Shown: positions 19,911 to 29,743 of the stretch, one piece after another
Numbering within the stretch: the stretch's first letter is position 1
How the letters are laid out: every line of letters starts with the position of its first letter
NCBI GenBank assembly: GCA_039105265.1
Contig: JAPFFF010000051.1
Span: 558,001-622,000 of the forward strand
Length of the DNA stretch: 64,000 nt
DNA from: Tritrichomonas musculus
Taxonomy: Eukaryota; Parabasalia; Tritrichomonadida; Tritrichomonadidae
Direction of reading: 5' to 3'
Translations under genes and position numbers: made by a program
Notes under the pieces: model-generated
What the model was told of the DNA's origin: nothing
Database searches by the model: none
The model's input: only the letters and a program-made list of their open reading frames with translations

Positions 19911-21620
19911 ATGAGACCAAATTTTAACAATTTTCAAATAGATCTCAGCAAGTTTAAAAAAATTGATGATATTGGTAGAGGTCAATTTGGTATCGTTCAA
20001 TTAGTTGAAAATATTGACAATGGGCGCCAGTATGCTTTAAAAATAATGAAACATGTTGATAAAAAATATGTAAATAGGGAAATTAATGTAATGATACGAT
20101 TGGATCACCCATCGATTATTAAATTTTATGGCTTCTCCATATCAGTTGATGGCAAAGTTTCAATTCTTATGCAACATGCCAAAAATGGTAGTCTTAGAGA
20201 TATTTTAAATGATACCAATGGAAAACGTTCATCCTTAGGTTATGATAATACAGCTAAACAAAAAATTTTAATTGGCGTTGCAAGAGGTATGATTCATCTT
20301 CACCAAAAAAATATAATTCATCGTGATATAAAGCCTGATAACATATTAATTGACGGAAATTTCAATCCACTTATTACTGACTTTGGATTTTCAAGAAACT
20401 CCGATGATATAGGAAAAACAAAAAATGTTGGTTCGCCAATATATGAAGCTCCGGAATCATTTGCACGGAACGATTATAATCTAGAAGTTGATGTTTACTC
20501 ATTCGGAATTATGATGTATGAAATTGTCACAGATCTTCTTCCATATAAAGACATTCTTAATAATATAACAAGTGTGTTTCAATTCAAAAGCATGGTTGAT
20601 GTAAATAATACTCGTCCAACATTTCCGCCTAATCATAAAATTCCACCAGATTTAGTAAATTTGATCAAAGAATGTTGGGCCAAAGAACCATCAGATCGAC
20701 CCACTTTTGAGCAAATATTCAATAAGCTTGCTTATGACACTGATGATCCATCGAATTTTGAAAATCTGTTTAAAGAAGAGAAAGATTATAAATATTACCT
20801 TCCAGGAGTCAAGCAAGATGAAATCCTCAATTTTGTTGATGATTTAATTGAACGCGAAAACACCGCCCAGTATTCAATCAAACAGTCTATTGAACAAATG
20901 AAGCAACAAATATCGTCGATAAAGCAGGACAGTGAGCTTGCAATAAATCAGATGAAAACAGAAATTAATGAATTAAAGAATGAACTTATGAATCAGCTTA
21001 AGAGCATGAATAAAGGTTCAGATTTAGAAAACAAGCAAAATCAATATAAAATACAAACAATAGAATACCAAAAAGGAAATGATTTTGAAGGTATCTTGAA
21101 GTATTTAACCCGAAAAACTGGCTCCAATATTCATGATAACGAGATGATCCAAATTACTACTAATTCAAAACATAAGGACGACATCCACTATTTTATCAAA
21201 GACCCAAATTTTTATCATCCAAAGAACATCGTCGATTTTGACAAGAACAACGAATACAGATCAAACGATGCAGGTGGAGCAATTGTTTGTTTTGATTTCA
21301 AGGATAAGCTTGTTCAAGTAAAGCAATATGAAATTCAAACATGCATGAAAGACAAATCTACATCCCATCTGAGAAATTGGGTGATAGAAGTCTCAAAAGA
21401 TGGTATAAATTGGACAATAATTGATCGTCGAAAAAATGATGATACGCTCAAAGAACCAAAAAGTATGAATATATTTGAAGTTTCCAAACCAATTAATGAA
21501 TTTTGTCGCTTTGTTCGTCTTAGGCAGACCGGAACGAGTTGGTACACAAACGGCAACTGCTGCATAATTAGCATTTGCAAGATTGATTTCTTTGGGGAAA
21601 TAGGAGAATCTCAAGCATAA
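19911..21620 (+). CDS. TKL protein kinase with coiled coil and F5/8-type C (discoidin-like) tail
   Basis: 569 residues. Residues ~15-280 form a kinase: GRGQFGIVQL glycine loop, YALKIM lysine, HRDIKPDNILID, TDFGFSRN, GSPIYEAPE, and the TKL-like end LIKECWAKEPSDRPTF. Residues ~305-365 are a coiled coil (QYSIKQSIEQMKQQISSIKQ and following). Residues ~385-560 look like an F5/8 type C fold (RSNDAGGAIVCFDF, LRNWVIEVSKDGINWTIID, FVRLRQTGTSW, ending KIDFFGEI), common at the end of trichomonad BTB and kinase proteins and likely a binding module. All catalytic residues are present. No membrane segment, so a cytosolic signalling kinase is expected. Confidence 0.92.
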   Translation: MRPNFNNFQIDLSKFKKIDDIGRGQFGIVQLVENIDNGRQYALKIMKHVDKKYVNREINVMIRLDHPSIIKFYGFSISVDGKVSILMQHAKNGSLRDILNDTNGKRSSLGYDNTAKQKILIGVARGMIHLHQKNIIHRDIKPDNILIDGNFNPLITDFGFSRNSDDIGKTKNVGSPIYEAPESFARNDYNLEVDVYSFGIMMYEIVTDLLPYKDILNNITSVFQFKSMVDVNNTRPTFPPNHKIPPDLVNLIKECWAKEPSDRPTFEQIFNKLAYDTDDPSNFENLFKEEKDYKYYLPGVKQDEILNFVDDLIERENTAQYSIKQSIEQMKQQISSIKQDSELAINQMKTEINELKNELMNQLKSMNKGSDLENKQNQYKIQTIEYQKGNDFEGILKYLTRKTGSNIHDNEMIQITTNSKHKDDIHYFIKDPNFYHPKNIVDFDKNNEYRSNDAGGAIVCFDFKDKLVQVKQYEIQTCMKDKSTSHLRNWVIEVSKDGINWTIIDRRKNDDTLKEPKSMNIFEVSKPINEFCRFVRLRQTGTSWYTNGNCCIISICKIDFFGEIGESQA

Positions 21621-22268
21621 GCAACATTTATGTGTTTTCAAACGTTGATTTTTTTTTCAAAAAATACATAATTTTTATTATGTATTTATTTTAATAGATG
21701 CAATGCATCATGCATTCAATAGTATCATTAAATATAAATTTTGATGATATTTATTTTTATATTTTTCAAGATATAAACAAGATTGAATTATATTATCAAT
21801 TTTTTATTTTTATTCAATTTTAAACGATATTTTCAATTTTGTATCAGAAAGTTTGAATTTATAAAAATAAATTACACAAAATTTAATAATTGAATAAAAA
21901 GTTAAAAATGTTAATAAATTATATGTTTTTTATATTGTTTTATTGCAGTAATTTTCTGTTTATATTTAATTATTTTTTGAATAATTGAATAGATAATGAT
22001 TCAGAAAAATAGATACTTTTGTAAAATACGCAAAAATTGAATTAATTCAAATTTATTGTATCAATATATCTAATTTTATTAGTTTTTTTTAGATTATATA
22101 CAATATTTATATAAATATTATTATTATTATAAACATATATTTTAAAATTGATAAATTTTCATTTTTATTTTAATCCAAAATTTTAATAATAATGTTTGAT
22201 AAGATTAAATAGGTAGATAATTATAATGTTTTTTTATGAAATTTCTATGAGATCAAATGATTAAGAAA
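21621..22268. other. AT-rich intergenic stretch
   Basis: Nothing supported beyond AT-rich sequence. Confidence 0.5.
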
Positions 22269-22273
22269 TCATT
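22269..22273 (+). promoter_or_regulatory. Initiator-like TCATT
   Basis: A of TCATT is 12 nt before the ATG at 22283. Confidence 0.5.
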
Positions 22274-22282
22274 TTTATTTTA

Positions 22283-23305
22283 ATGTCATTAGAACCAGTA
22301 ACAATTTACATTCGTGGTCTTCCTGTTTCATCTGAAGGAGGATATGCTAAAAAAGAAGCCGACGAAGATATAATCCTTACTTTTTGTGGAAATTTTGCTA
22401 ATATAGATCCAATAAATGTGTCAATTAAAGTTAAAAATAATTATAATGGTGCTCCAATTTCATATGGCTTCATTCAAGTTAAAGATCGACAAGAAGCCGA
22501 CAAACTTCTCAGCAAACTCAACTTCAAGAAAGTGAAAAAAGAGCCAATGCATCTTGTTATTTTCGATGAAGGAACTCAAGAGGCTATTAAAAACGAAGAT
22601 GGAAAAGCAATTGTAATAACGAATATAAATCCTGAATTCCAAGTCTCTGATCTTTATAATACATTCAATGCATTTGGCGATGTAATTGATTGCCATATTC
22701 CTAAAAATCCAGCTAGAACTGCTTATGTTCTTTTCCGTGATCATGAAAGTGCTGATCGTGCAATCAAAAGACTTAACGGCACAGGCTTGAACAGCAAAGA
22801 TCCTGTTCAAATCGAATTAGACCATCAAAACACTTTTGCAAAATTATTTGTTTTACCAGGTGTATCTCAGTCATCAACTCCAGCTCCAGCTACACCTGTT
22901 GAAGAGCCAGCAGCTCCAGTTGAAGAACCAGCAGCTCCAGTTGAAGAACCAGCAGCTCCAGTTGAGGAGCCAGCAGCTCCAGTTGAAGAACCAGCAGCTC
23001 CAGTTGAAGAACCAGCAGCTCCAGTTGAGGAGCCAGCAGCTCCAGTTGAGGAGCCAGCAGCTCCAGTTGAAGAACCAGAAGCACCAGTTGAGGAGCCAGC
23101 TCCAGTTGAGCAACAAGCAATACCAATTGAAGAACCATCTGTTCCAGCACCAATTGAAGAGCCTGCCCCAGTTGAACAACGTGCAATACCAGTTGAGGAT
23201 CAACCAGCACCAGTTGATTTAGTCAAAGAAAATGAAAGATTAACAAAAGAAAATTTAGCATTAAAAGCAAAATTAGAAGAATATGAAAGGCAAAAATCAA
23301 TATAA
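22283..23305 (+). CDS. Two-RRM RNA-binding protein with Pro/Glu repeat
   Basis: 340 residues. RRM1 spans ~6-92 (TIYIRGLPVSSEGG as RNP2-like strand, ISYGFIQVKDRQEAD as RNP1-like strand); RRM2 spans ~108-180 (AIVITNINPEFQVSDLYNTF, then TAYVLFRDHESADRAIKRLN). The aromatic of RNP1 is kept in both. Residues ~200-310 are a low-complexity repeat of AAPVEEP (7 residues, 21 bp), about nine near-exact copies followed by diverged ones with AIPIEE. A short coiled coil closes the protein (LVKENERLTKENLALKAKLE). Paired RRMs resemble poly(A)-binding or hnRNP-type proteins; the target is unknown. Confidence 0.9.
   Translation: MSLEPVTIYIRGLPVSSEGGYAKKEADEDIILTFCGNFANIDPINVSIKVKNNYNGAPISYGFIQVKDRQEADKLLSKLNFKKVKKEPMHLVIFDEGTQEAIKNEDGKAIVITNINPEFQVSDLYNTFNAFGDVIDCHIPKNPARTAYVLFRDHESADRAIKRLNGTGLNSKDPVQIELDHQNTFAKLFVLPGVSQSSTPAPATPVEEPAAPVEEPAAPVEEPAAPVEEPAAPVEEPAAPVEEPAAPVEEPAAPVEEPAAPVEEPEAPVEEPAPVEQQAIPIEEPSVPAPIEEPAPVEQRAIPVEDQPAPVDLVKENERLTKENLALKAKLEEYERQKSI
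22893..23090 (+). repeat. 21-bp coding minisatellite (AAPVEEP)
   Basis: Unit begins GCAGCTCCAGTTGAAGAACC and alternates GAA/GAG codons for the two glutamates; about nine tandem copies. It stays open in several other frames, generating long shadow frames on both strands. Confidence 0.9.
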
Positions 23306-23398
23306 GACAGGAATGAATCTTTATCCATGAATTAATAACAATAAAAGTTAGTAATTTTTAATTTATAAGTAAAATAATTTTTTAATAAAAAAAAATAC

Positions 23399-23470
23399 TG
23401 GGTAAGCCGTGAATCGAACACGGGTCTATTGAGCCACAATCAATAATGCTAACCATTACACTACTTACCC
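23399..23470 (-). tRNA. tRNA-His(GTG)
   Basis: 72 nt. Acceptor GGGTAAG/CTTACCC, anticodon stem ATTGA/TCAAT, loop TTGTGGC with anticodon GTG (plus-strand CAC at 23435-23437), T-loop TTCGATT. The -1 G is not encoded (an A precedes the first base), as usual in eukaryotes where it is added later. T-run follows 3' (plus A-run just left). Confidence 0.95.
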
Positions 23471-24329
23471 TGTCAAATAAAAAAAAATATATAAAACTAT
23501 ATATTAATTATTAACTGATTTGTGAATTACAATTCCAAATCTGCTCATGACAGATTAGATCAAATTACTTTCATTTACTATTAATTTACAATTCATTAAA
23601 AACGTTATTTAATATATATTATTAACCAGAAGTTGTTGACCAATATTTTAAAATCTGAAGATTTTTGAGATTTTTTTATGAGTAATATTCGAAATACTGC
23701 AGAAATTAATGCAAACATATGGAATATCTGTTTCATAAAATTAAAAACGCAGGTTTTCGAAAAGAGAATTCATGAACTCTGTTTTAACGGAGACTGCTTT
23801 TTATTCATAACTTAATAATATGGTTGAGAAGCTACAAATATAATATCTCATGATTTTATGAATTTTATTAAATATAAATTAGAATTTAATTAAAATAACT
23901 ATGATTATATATAAGAAATTAATATTTTAATATTTATAATATTTAAGTTTTAGATATTAATAAAATAAAATATTCTATATGAATAGAATTTTTATTAATA
24001 TTAAATTGAGGCAGACCAAAATTGAGAACTCAATGTTCAGATTTTCAATGCATTGTGTTTATGATTTATTGTACGGAATAAACTTTTTGTTTATGATTTA
24101 TTGTACCGAATAAACTTTTTGTGTGGAGATCAGATATTTAGAGGTCAGTCGTATTATTAAATTATTTTGGTGTAAATAAAAAAATAATTGTAAATTATTT
24201 TAAAAACATGTGTTATAAAATCATATATAAATTATTTAAAAATATAAAACCAAATTATTTATTTTTTATGAAGATAATTTCATTTTATATAAAAAACAAA
24301 TTGTTAGTATTGAATTTTGGATTTTCTTA
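23471..24329. other. AT-rich intergenic stretch with a 33-bp tandem duplication
   Basis: Holds the 33-bp repeat at 24057-24122; otherwise nothing supported. Confidence 0.5.
24057..24122. repeat. 33-bp tandem duplication upstream of the DMT transporter gene
   Basis: Two copies containing TTTATGATTTATTGTAC and GAATAAACTTTTTG, differing at one base (GTACGG or GTACCG). About 215 bp before the ATG of the transporter. Confidence 0.85.
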
Positions 24330-24334
24330 TCATT
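24330..24334 (+). promoter_or_regulatory. Initiator-like TCATT deciding the transporter start
   Basis: The A of TCATT lies six bases before ATG 24338. The longer open frame to a TTG at 24317 would overlap this motif, so ATG 24338 is preferred. Confidence 0.5.
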
Positions 24335-24337
24335 TTA

Positions 24338-25489
24338 ATGGTTAAACCAACTTTAATTTTTATCCCATCTCAACTAATTTCGGGAGCTTTCTATTCAATA
24401 ACATCAAAAGTTACGCTTCAACAAGAATCAACAGGATTCAATAATGTAAGTCACTCTTTTGATAAGCCATTTACTCAGACTCTTTTGATGACAATAGCAA
24501 TGATGTTTTCGTTGTTGGTGCGTCGTTTTTGGGATTCAAATGGCAAAGGACCTCATCCTCCAACACCGTTTAGACTTCGTTTGATCTTAGCGATACCTGC
24601 TCTATGCGATTTAATAACAGCAACATTAAACATTTTCGGTTTATTTTATATTAATCTCTCTATCTATCAAATGCTTCGTAGTTCACAAATTATTTTCACT
24701 GCAGTCTTCTCAGTTCTTTTTCTTAAAAAGAAAATAAAAGCCTATGAAATATTTGGAATCGCACTTGTTGTAATTGCTTTAATATTAGTTGGCTGGGCAG
24801 GAATGTTTATTCCCTCCAATAAAGATAATATGCAAGATTATGAAGTATCGAAAAGTTCAGTTAAAGAAAAACTTTTTGGATCGCTTCTTGTTACATTTGC
24901 CCAAGTATTCATCTCAGTACAGATTATTCTCGAAGAATATATTATCCAAGTTAGACTCAAAGATCAAGTCGGTGCCCTTGAAGTTATTGGTAACGAAGGT
25001 TTAATGGGATTTTTCATTACACTATTCTTTTTCCCTTTGGCATTTCTTTGTCCAGGTAATGATCCTTCGCCATTGAAAAATGGTTCTCTTGAAAACACGT
25101 GGGATACTCTTTTAATGATTTATCACAAGCCAAAACTTATATTATTCTTTGTATGTTCAATTTTCTTTGGAGCAATATATAACATTTGCGCAATGTGTGT
25201 TATCACTTACACATCATCATTAACTGAAGCAATTATTGATGCTGTTTCAACGTTGTTTGTTTGGATTCTTATGCTAATTAGCTACCAAATCGGACTTCCT
25301 TTTGGTGAGCCATGGAATATTTACTCATTCATTGAACTTTCTGGTTTTCTTTTGCTCGTTACCGGAAATCTGATTTACAATGGTCAATTAAAATTACCAT
25401 TTTGTAAATATCCAATTGCTGAACAAATACCCCTCGTTGATAATTCAACTCAACAAAGCTCAATCAGCTATGTTCAGACATTAGCATGA
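24338..25489 (+). CDS. Drug/metabolite transporter superfamily protein, SLC35F6-like
   Basis: 383 residues from ATG 24338 (MVKPTLIFIPSQL). About ten hydrophobic segments are visible, including LLMTIAMMFSLLV, LRLILAIPALCDLITATLN, IFGIALVVIALILVGWAGMF, ITLFFFPLAFLC, ILFFVCSIFFGAIYNICAM and IELSGFLLLVTGNLIYNG. The stretch YQMLRSSQIIFTAVFSVLFL with the following KKK is characteristic of SLC35F6-type members of the DMT family. The loop between the two halves carries charged residues (SNKDNMQDYEVSK). Related proteins sit in endomembranes; the substrate is not known and cannot be read from sequence. No signal peptide beyond the first membrane helix. Confidence 0.85.
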   Translation: MVKPTLIFIPSQLISGAFYSITSKVTLQQESTGFNNVSHSFDKPFTQTLLMTIAMMFSLLVRRFWDSNGKGPHPPTPFRLRLILAIPALCDLITATLNIFGLFYINLSIYQMLRSSQIIFTAVFSVLFLKKKIKAYEIFGIALVVIALILVGWAGMFIPSNKDNMQDYEVSKSSVKEKLFGSLLVTFAQVFISVQIILEEYIIQVRLKDQVGALEVIGNEGLMGFFITLFFFPLAFLCPGNDPSPLKNGSLENTWDTLLMIYHKPKLILFFVCSIFFGAIYNICAMCVITYTSSLTEAIIDAVSTLFVWILMLISYQIGLPFGEPWNIYSFIELSGFLLLVTGNLIYNGQLKLPFCKYPIAEQIPLVDNSTQQSSISYVQTLA

Positions 25490-27194
25490 GTGAAATTGAT
25501 ATCATGCGAAAAACCTGAAATAGATTTTTATAATAGATTTTTAATTAATTATATTGTTGTATTATTTTTAAACTAATGTATTGTTTTACTATTTTAACTT
25601 TTTGATAACTTATTTGGTTTAAAAGTATTTGAAAAAATTTGATGGATTTTTGATATGTGATTTAAAAAAAAAAAGTAAAATTATCATATATCATTTTAAA
25701 TAATTATTTATATATCGAAATCATTTAAATAATCGCTAAGGAAAAAATTAGTCATATTGATTGCCGTTTTAGATTACAGCTTTGCTTATTGCGAGTTCGG
25801 CTTGATTGTTTTTCTCATTCTCCAGAATTTCAATGAAATGAAAATGGATTTCATCAATATATCGCAAAAAGATTTACTTGATAGATTTTGAATATCCGGA
25901 TAATTTAATTTATTTAAAAAATGCGATAAATCTTTTTTTTTTAAAATGAGCCAATTATAAGAAAAAGCATTTATAATTCCTTTATTTAATAAGAATTTTG
26001 AGTAATGATCACATTCATTCCAGTAGCGAAAACCTGTTTTTTTTTTTTTTAGAACAAACTACAAAAGTGACTTTATGCATTCAATTTTGAATGAAACCTT
26101 TTTATTCTTAAATATGAACGAATGTACGACCATATAAAACAGCTAACGTGAGAGAACAAGGTAAGCATCATAGAATCGTTATTTCGAAACAACAAAAGAG
26201 CAACTAAAAAAAAAAAAAAAAAAAAAAAAAAAACAGATTGAGTTCATGAGATCTAAATTGAATGTTCGTTGAAAACAGAAACAACAATATTTCATAAACA
26301 ATTGTAAATGAAAGGTGGAAAAGATCTTTATCTGAATGATTAAAATGATTTGTTCACTCATTCAAAACCAATTGCATAATTACTGAAAATATTCAATTAT
26401 ATTTGGATGTGTCTAACAGAATCAAAAAATAAAAAGATGATGAAGATCTAGATATTGGATTTTTGTGAAACCCATGAAAGATTAATTTGTTCTTAAACAA
26501 GATTTTTATGAAAGTGCTTTAACAAATTGCAAGAGGCCAAAATGGATTGAAAAATAAAAACAGCATTTCACTATTTATATTTGATATTGAAGCTGTATTT
26601 TTAATATGAAAAGAATATTCTTTTAGTAATCAAAATGAGTTTGGCGGAAACATGCTTTATCACATTAACTGATTATTATGCATTTCATCTTAAAATTTAT
26701 ATTTAAACGGTGATTTTTGATTCAAAAAAACTTGATTATCTTAAAGAATAATCGTGCAGAATTTATTTGAAACCTCTTGGCACACCATGAATTTCATTAT
26801 TCAAATTCTGGTTCATTAAAATAATTGCAAAGTTCTAATCATTGAAAAGAAAATCTGTTCATATACAAAAGTGATTTTTTTTATATTACAAATTGGGTAA
26901 AAAAAAGGCATATCATTAACATTTGCATTGATACATTATCGAATATACAACAGAAGAACATATTGAAACTTATAAACCAATTTTAGACAAAGCTAAAAAT
27001 ATTTAGATCAATAATTTTAATAAATTATATTTCATTCTAGTTATAGTATGTAATGACATTCATTTTAAAAAATATAATTAAGTTGATCTTTGATTATTCT
27101 TACTTTTTTTTAAAAAATTAATATTAAATTGTGAAAAAATGAAATTCAATTAAAAGTGGCGAATGAATTATTTTTACATAGGTCCAAATTATTT
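25490..27194. other. Gene-poor stretch with traces of decayed coding sequence
   Basis: Minus strand 25796-26032 holds an open stretch without a start (listed separately). On the plus strand near 26636 MSLAETCFITLTDYYAF reads open for about 24 codons in otherwise broken frames. A 30-bp A-run is at 26205-26234. No intact gene. Confidence 0.4.
25796..26032 (-). pseudogene. Unrecognised coding fragment
   Basis: About 78 codons open on the minus strand ending in a stop at 25796, with no ATG at its upstream end, where a T-run begins. Text includes YWNECDHYSKFLLNKGIIN and KDLSHFLNKLNYPDIQNL, which looks like real protein but is not assigned to a family. Treated as a gene remnant. Confidence 0.35.
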
Positions 27195-27767
27195 TTACAA
27201 ATATTTCAGTTCTTTTTGAACCATATGAAAATATTTGTTAAATTCTTTTTTTGAAAGATGCGTCAAAATTGGTATAAATTCATCATGTGCAAAATCAATG
27301 ATATAACAGTTCTTTAGATATTGCCAGCAAATTTCTCTTGTAAATTTATTATGATAATTTTGACAATGTTTTGCAATATATAAAAAAGCTTCATCATTAC
27401 TTACAAACCTATTATTGTCTGTTTCCCTGAGATTCATGTCATAAAATTCTTTTTTTCCATACTTTTTCTTTTGAATTCGATGATTTTTTGTTTTTTTGGG
27501 AATATCATATTCATAACTTGGAATTTTTTGGATCATCATCTCGAAACCATTTTTTATTTTCTTATTTTTTATTTTTTGCTTATTATTTTCAGCGATTTCT
27601 CTTGTTTCTGTGCTTTCATTCATAATTTGCCCTTCATCGTGATGAGGGAGATTTATAGTTTCGGCTTCTGGTTCTGTATCAATACTATTTGTACTCGCTG
27701 AGATACAATTATCTTTTAGTTCCAGAATGTCTTGCTGCTGATTATTAATTGATATGCTATTCTCCAT
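27195..27767 (-). CDS. Unknown protein, basic middle, folded C-terminus
   Basis: 190 residues from ATG 27767 (MENSISINNQQQ); the frame is open four codons further to TTG. The first ~60 residues are polar and probably disordered (STNSIDTEPEAETIN). A basic stretch follows (KQKIKNKKIKNG, KKTKNHRIQKKKYGKK), fit for nuclear or nucleic-acid contact. The last ~70 residues look globular and helical (NDEAFLYIAKHCQNYHNKFT, then WQYLKNCYIIDFAHDEFI and ILTHLSKKEFNKYFHMVQKE). The frame is clean. No family recognised; a DNA-binding role is only a thought from the basic region. Confidence 0.55.
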   Translation of the reverse strand: MENSISINNQQQDILELKDNCISASTNSIDTEPEAETINLPHHDEGQIMNESTETREIAENNKQKIKNKKIKNGFEMMIQKIPSYEYDIPKKTKNHRIQKKKYGKKEFYDMNLRETDNNRFVSNDEAFLYIAKHCQNYHNKFTREICWQYLKNCYIIDFAHDEFIPILTHLSKKEFNKYFHMVQKELKYL

Positions 27768-27779
27768 TAAAACTATCAA

Positions 27780-29743
27780 AAAATTAAAATATTAAATTGA
27801 ATTTTCCAACCATCTAAATGATGAAACTTTTTCAAATAAAATTTTATTTGATTGAATTGCTCCATAATGGCCATTTCATCAACTTAATTATACCATAAAA
27901 CAAAAAGTTTTTATAATTAATTCAATATTTCCATAGCATTATTTTATCTTTATAAATAATACAAAAAAAATTTTTTCAATAGCAATAATTCAAAAAGTTT
28001 GTAAATATTTTGAAAATATGGAAATCATAGTTTCATATCCATTCACAATATATATATGCAATTTCATCCCAAAATATAAATATTTATTATCTATTCTCAT
28101 CATAAAAGTTAATTCTTTAAAAAATAAAATAGTATAATCATTTGAAGATATTGAGTAATTGCTATTAATCACACATAAAAGAAGCCATTATTACCCACTA
28201 CCGGTTTGCTAAATAATAATTCAAAAGATAATCCACAACAAATATTATCTAGTAAATAATAATAAATTATAATTTTTATAAAATATAAAATCTACTCTGT
28301 AAATAATAAAATAATTACCCATTAACAACTTATTGGGAATATCAATATATTTTCTTTCTAAGAATAAATTAAAATTTTAATCCAAATATTCTATGTGAAA
28401 AACATAAAACAACTATATTTATGCACCATAAAACAAAGTTTCTTTAGTTTTAATAAAAACTCAAATTAAACAAAGTCAAAACATCAAGAATGAGATTTTT
28501 TGAACAAACTTTTCAATAGAATAAAAATTTTTCTTTTTGAATGGTTTATTTGATAAAATGTAATTATCCAGTGATATTTCTTTTTCATGTTATTATCTCT
28601 TATTGTAATGGAAAATTAAAACAAGAAGAACATTGCATCAACAATTATTAAAATAGGACTAGAAATAGAAACAATTACAATTGAAAAAAGTCAAAAACTT
28701 TTTTTTCATATCTATTATTTCCACTGCAGAGCTTCAACAGCAGTGCTTGAAGATGAATTTATGACAAAATCAACTGTAGCAATAGTAATCAACTGATTGA
28801 ATGCTATTGAAGTTGATAAAGAATTTTTTTGTGAAGTCACAAAGAGTTGAAGATAGAGAAAAAAAAATTTTTAGCTACATTTTAATTTCATATTCGTTGA
28901 TCTTCATGAAGAACTCATTCAATAAGATAGAAAAGCATTGCAATAAAACCATATTATTCGTGTCATCAGCAATTTAAATAAAAAAAATTCACTAGCAAAT
29001 CTCATCTTTTGTCTAATTGATGAAAAAGAATTACATCAATGAGTTAAAATACACGATTCTTCTTTAATTATTAAAATATAAATCTTTTTGTTCAACTTGA
29101 CCTGAAGGATTTTGGAAATCTGTTGCTTGTTTGTTTTAAATTTTATTCTCAAAAAATAAGAAGTTGTTATATGATTTCCAATCTTATTATGCTTTATTTT
29201 GAAAAACAAATAAAAAAATTTAAAAAATAAATAACAATCCTATTAAATCACCTTTATGCAACTTTTGAAAAAGCTTAAAAAAGAAAATGAAATCATCAAC
29301 AACCAATCTCTTTTTTTATATTGTTTTAAAGCCTAATAATGACCTAATGCAATTCATCTAACATTTATACTTCTTTGTGACAAAAAAATTTTTTTGAATA
29401 ATGAAAAATGAAAGCATTGAGTATTTGAGATATTAAATGAAATTTCTATACGTGTTAAATTATTTATTTGCGGTAGAAATTTGATTTTTTGTATTATTTA
29501 ATGATTACGCATTTTTGTATTAAAAAATTTTTGCGTATTATACTGTAATAAGAAAGCGATAATTCTGCCTTTTCGGTATAATTTCATTGGCGAATAAATT
29601 AAAACATTTTCTATTCAAAAAATTGAATATTTATTTGACTTGATGAGATATTTTCAAAATATAGAATAAAATGAAAATATTTAAACAAAAAGATTTGATG
29701 TTTCTATTGTTTATTTATTTTTTTTTTTATTAAAACATAAAAT
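27780..29743. other. AT-rich stretch with a possible decayed gene
   Basis: Plus strand 28725-29100 can be read in changing frames as coding-like text (RASTAVLEDEFMTKSTVAIV, LNAIEVDKEFFCEV, SLANLIFCLIDEKELHQ) broken by several stops and shifts, probably an old host pseudogene of unrecognised family. The rest is featureless. Confidence 0.4.

Noticed and set aside
22836-23222. Gln/Leu-rich and Trp/Asn-rich frames over the RRM gene
   Set aside because: Shadows of the AAPVEEP minisatellite in other frames.
27990-28172. 60-codon minus-strand frame
   Set aside because: Short, AT-driven composition, no start context or similarity.
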